A stretch of 32,204 bases of DNA. It comes from Caulobacteraceae bacterium. Lineage in GTDB: Bacteria > Pseudomonadota > Alphaproteobacteria > Caulobacterales > Caulobacteraceae. The stretch spans positions 1-32,204 of the forward strand of contig CANJRI010000024.1 in assembly GCA_947476555.1 (NCBI GenBank), read 5' to 3'. The position numbers and the translations under genes are program-made. Shown in pieces: positions 29,499 through 32,204 of the stretch. The stretch's first letter is position 1. Every line of letters begins with the position of its first letter. The notes under the pieces are model-generated. The model did no database searches. It was not told where the DNA came from and was given only the letters and a program-made list of their open reading frames with translations.

Positions 29499-29523
29499 CC
29501 CAGCACCCGACATCGGGCGATGC

Positions 29524-29561
29524 CCGCCGCCGCCGGACGCGGGATGACGCGGCGGCGGTTT
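29524..29561 (+). terminator. Hairpin and short T run after bfr
   Basis: CCGCCGCCG at 29524-29532 pairs with CGGCGGCGG at 29550-29558 around a 17-base loop, followed by TTTG. It lies 25 bases after the bfr stop and before the next gene's own leader. Confidence 0.5.
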
Positions 29562-29599
29562 GCCCCTAGCCTCCCATCGAACGTCGGGGGGTCGGCCGG

Positions 29600-31234
29600 A
29601 TGTCGGAAAAGCGCGTATCCCATGCGAGAGTGATCGCCGGGGCCTCCGTTGGCACCATTTTCGAGTGGTACGACTTCTACCTCTACGGCTCCCTGGCCAC
29701 CTTCATCACCCAGCACTTCTTCTCCGGGGTGAACGCCGTCACCGGGTACATTTTCGCCCTGCTGGCCTTCGCCGCAGGCTTCGCGGTGCGGCCGTTCGGG
29801 GCGCTGGTGTTCGGACGGCTTGGCGACCTCTGGGGCCGCAAGAACACCTTCCTGGTCACCATGCTGCTGATGGGGCTCTCGACCTTCGTGGTCGGCCTCC
29901 TGCCCAGCTATGCCGCCATCGGCGTGGCGGCGCCGGTGATGCTGGTGCTCATGCGGCTGGTGCAGGGCCTGGCCCTGGGCGGCGAGTACGGCGGCGCGGC
30001 CACCTACGTCGCCGAGCACGCCCCGCCGGGCAAGCGGGGGCTCTACACCAGCTGGATCCAGACGACGGCCACCATGGGCCTCTTCCTCTCCCTGGCCGTG
30101 ATCCTGCTCGTCCGCACCCAGATCGGCGAGGACGCCTTCAAGGCCTGGGGCTGGCGCGTGCCGTTCCTGCTGTCGATCCTGCTGCTGGGTGTGTCGCTGT
30201 GGATCCGGCTGCGGCTGGCCGAAAGCCCGGTGTTCGCCAAGATGATCGAGGAGGGCAAGGGCTCGTCCCAGCCCCTGAAGGAGAGCTTCGGCCGCTGGCC
30301 AAACCTGAAGCTGGTCATCCTGGCGCTGGTCGGCCTCACCGCCGGCCAGGCGGTGGTCTGGTACACAGGCCAGTTCTACGCGCTGTTCTTCCTGGAGCGG
30401 ATGCTGAAGGTGGACGGGCCCACCGCCAATAGCCTGGTCGCCATCGCGCTCCTGCTCGCCACGCCGTTCTTCATCGTCTTCGGGTGGCTCTCGGATAAGA
30501 TCGGGCGAAAGCCCATCATCCTGGCCGGATGCCTGCTGGCGGCGCTGACCTATTTCCCGATCTTCAAGGCCCTGACCGTCGCGGCCAATCCACAGCTCGC
30601 GGCGGCCTCGGCCAGCGCGCCGGTGACCGTCACGGCCGATCCCGCCGACTGCGCCTTGCAGTTCGATCCCGTGGGTCGCACCGCATTCGCCTCCTCCTGC
30701 GACGTCGCCAAGGCCGCATTGGCGGGGGCGGGCGTCGCCTACGGCAACACCGCTGCGCCGGCCGGGACTGTCGCCGCCGTCCAGGTTGGCGCCAATCAGG
30801 TGATCAGCTTCGACGGCCGTGGCCTGCCCAAGGCTGAGTTCGACGCCCGAAAGGCCGAGTGGGGCAAGGCCTTGGGGTCCGCGCTCGCGGAGGCCGGCTA
30901 CCCTGCCAAGGCCGAGCCCGCCCTCGTGAACAAGCCGGCCGTCGTCGGCCTGCTCTGGCTGCTAGTGCTCTATGTGACCATGGTCTACGGCCCGATCGCC
31001 GCAGCCCTGGTGGAGATGTTCCCGGCGCGAATCCGCTACACCTCCATGTCGCTGCCCTACCATCTGGGCAACGGCTGGCTGGGCGGCTTCCTGCCGACCA
31101 CGGCCTTCGCCATGGTCGCGGCCACGGGGGATATCTACTACGGCCTCTGGTACCCGATCGTGGTGGCCAGCCTGACGTTCGTGGTCGGCCTCTTCTTCAT
31201 CCGCGAGATGCGCGGCGCCGACATCGACGCGTAA
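29600..31234 (+). CDS. MFS transporter, MHS type, with a large periplasmic insertion
   Basis: 544 residues, about 100 more than a standard MHS transporter. Family marks: AGASVGTIFEWYDFYLYGSL (TM1), FGRLGDLWGRKNTFLVTML (motif A), RLVQGLALGGEYGGAATYVA (TM4), FGWLSDKIGRKPIILAGC (second motif A), and AALVEMFPARIRYTSMSLPY (TM10-11). The extra segment, about residues 328-443, lies between TM9 and TM10 and so should be periplasmic. It is Ala/Val-rich with two cysteines 17 residues apart (ADPADC and ASSC) that could form a disulphide. Related carriers import organic acids or osmolytes with protons. It stands alone between bfr and the convergent aldolase, with one base separating the two stops. The substrate is unknown. 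Confidence 0.92.
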   Translation: MSEKRVSHARVIAGASVGTIFEWYDFYLYGSLATFITQHFFSGVNAVTGYIFALLAFAAGFAVRPFGALVFGRLGDLWGRKNTFLVTMLLMGLSTFVVGLLPSYAAIGVAAPVMLVLMRLVQGLALGGEYGGAATYVAEHAPPGKRGLYTSWIQTTATMGLFLSLAVILLVRTQIGEDAFKAWGWRVPFLLSILLLGVSLWIRLRLAESPVFAKMIEEGKGSSQPLKESFGRWPNLKLVILALVGLTAGQAVVWYTGQFYALFFLERMLKVDGPTANSLVAIALLLATPFFIVFGWLSDKIGRKPIILAGCLLAALTYFPIFKALTVAANPQLAAASASAPVTVTADPADCALQFDPVGRTAFASSCDVAKAALAGAGVAYGNTAAPAGTVAAVQVGANQVISFDGRGLPKAEFDARKAEWGKALGSALAEAGYPAKAEPALVNKPAVVGLLWLLVLYVTMVYGPIAAALVEMFPARIRYTSMSLPYHLGNGWLGGFLPTTAFAMVAATGDIYYGLWYPIVVASLTFVVGLFFIREMRGADIDA

Positions 31235-31235
31235 G

Positions 31236-32204
31236 CTACTCCGCCGCGACCCGCGCCGCGTCGATCCTCGGAGCCAGTTCGCCGGCCGTATAGCGCTTGG
31301 CCATGGCCGAGAGTGGCAGCGGCTTGATCTTCGAGGCCTGGCCCGAAGTGCCGAACTCCTCGAAGCGCTGGATGCAGACCTTGCGCATGGCTTCCTTGGC
31401 CGGCTTCAGATAGCCGCGCGGGTCGAACTCGCCGGGCTTCTCGGCGAACACCTTCCGGATCGCGGCGGTGATGGCCATGCGGTTGTCGGTGTCGATGTTG
31501 ATCTTGCGCACGCCGTGCTTGATGCCGCGCTGGATCTCCTCGACCGGCACGCCCCAGGTCTGGGGCATCTGTCCGCCGTACTGGTTGATCAGGTCCTGCA
31601 GGTCCTGCGGCACCGAGGACGAGCCGTGCATTACCAGGTGGGTGTTGGGCAGGCGGCGGTGGATTTCCTCGATGACGTTCATGGCCAGGACGTCGCCGTC
31701 CGGCTTGCGGGTGAACTTGTAGGCGCCGTGGCTGGTGCCCATGGCGATGGCCAGGGCGTCCACCTCGGTAGCCTTCACGAAGTCGACGGCCTGGTCGGGA
31801 TCGGTGAGCAGCTGGTCGTGGCCGAGCTTGCCCTCGAAGCCGTGGCCGTCCTCCTTCTCGCCCATGCCGGTCTCGAGGCTCCCCAGCACGCCGAGTTCGC
31901 CCTCGACGCTGGCGCCGACCCAGTGGGCCATGTCGACGACGGCCTTGGTGACGGCGACGTTGTAGTCGTAGTCGGCCGGAGTCTTGCCGTCGGCCTTCAG
32001 CGAGCCGTCCATCATCACGCTGGTGAAGCCGTACTGGATCGCCGTCGCGCAGGTGGCCTCGTTGTTCCCGTGGTCCTGGTGCATACACACCGGAATGGCG
32101 GGGTAGAGCTCAACCAGCGCGTCGATCAGGCGGGCGAGCACGATGTCGTTGGCGTAGGACCTGGCGCCCCGCGAGGCCTGCATGATCACCGGCGAGTCGG
32201 TGGC
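31236..32204 (-). CDS. fba: Class II fructose-bisphosphate aldolase, N-terminus beyond the window
   Basis: 322 codons are present and the frame is still open at the right edge, so roughly the first 35-40 residues are missing. The Calvin-type class IIB pattern is strong: [34 protein letters not shown] (zinc His and catalytic Asp), [72 protein letters not shown] (zinc His) and [20 protein letters not shown] (phosphate site). It interconverts fructose 1,6-bisphosphate with dihydroxyacetone phosphate and glyceraldehyde 3-phosphate in glycolysis and gluconeogenesis. It is convergent with the transporter gene, with a single base between the stops. Confidence 0.95.
   Translation of the reverse strand, partial: ATDSPVIMQASRGARSYANDIVLARLIDALVELYPAIPVCMHQDHGNNEATCATAIQYGFTSVMMDGSLKADGKTPADYDYNVAVTKAVVDMAHWVGASVEGELGVLGSLETGMGEKEDGHGFEGKLGHDQLLTDPDQAVDFVKATEVDALAIAMGTSHGAYKFTRKPDGDVLAMNVIEEIHRRLPNTHLVMHGSSSVPQDLQDLINQYGGQMPQTWGVPVEEIQRGIKHGVRKINIDTDNRMAITAAIRKVFAEKPGEFDPRGYLKPAKEAMRKVCIQRFEEFGTSGQASKIKPLPLSAMAKRYTAGELAPRIDAARVAAE

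Noticed and set aside
1..32204. CRISPR arrays, tRNA or rRNA genes, prophage or toxin-antitoxin modules
   Set aside because: No regularly spaced repeats, no tRNA cloverleaf or rRNA sequence, and no phage or TA protein motif was recognised on either strand by eye.

Overview
The window is a GC-rich stretch of an alphaproteobacterial chromosome, most likely from the Caulobacterales (Caulobacter or Phenylobacterium type). The main support is an RcdA/DUF1465 cell-cycle adaptor beside a DUF1192 gene, together with Usg, a cysteine-free L31 and the Calvin-type class II aldolase. Genus assignment is an inference. I see no rRNA, tRNA or CRISPR array.

Left edge (1-1700): the end of a possible transposase or IS remnant abuts a broken two-partner-secretion transporter gene (TpsB/FhaC type), which has an N-terminal frameshift and lacks most of its barrel. 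An essentially empty 480-base gap follows.

Catabolic island (1700-10030): two divergent arms meet at a GntR/FCD regulator. The minus arm is regulator, MHS-type importer, 3-hydroxyisobutyrate-dehydrogenase-like enzyme, MmgE/PrpD and carboxymuconolactone decarboxylase, with 4-base ATGA overlaps between the last three. The plus arm is a metallo-beta-lactamase-fold lactonase-like enzyme, an aldehyde dehydrogenase and a paraoxonase-like lipoprotein. Together they read as uptake, lactone hydrolysis and oxidation of one unknown small organic acid or lactone.

10045-15500: a class II cytochrome c, a peptide-binding lipoprotein with usg upstream (its promoter region carries CIRCE-like and Fur-like sequences), a lipoprotein-type methyltransferase coupled to an APC permease, and a secreted protein made of two tandem repeats.

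15544-19992: an envelope and cell-cycle block. ydbH-ynbE-ydbL is the intermembrane lipid-transport bridge module. It is followed by a DUF1192 gene and rcdA; a near-perfect sigma-54 promoter lies just before rcdA.

20023-24818: an accessory-looking block. A Tat-exported tandem intradiol-dioxygenase-like gene carries a one-base deletion. Divergent to it is a decaheme cytochrome plus MtrB/PioB porin pair, i.e. a predicted trans-outer-membrane electron conduit. The decaheme gene has no normal start codon, and a 5-base tandem duplication may explain why.

24919-32204: mostly housekeeping. It holds rpmE, an ABC exporter, an inositol-monophosphatase-family gene, thiE, the bfd-bfr iron-storage pair with promoter palindromes, a second MHS transporter with a large periplasmic insertion, and a class II fructose-bisphosphate aldolase running off the right edge.
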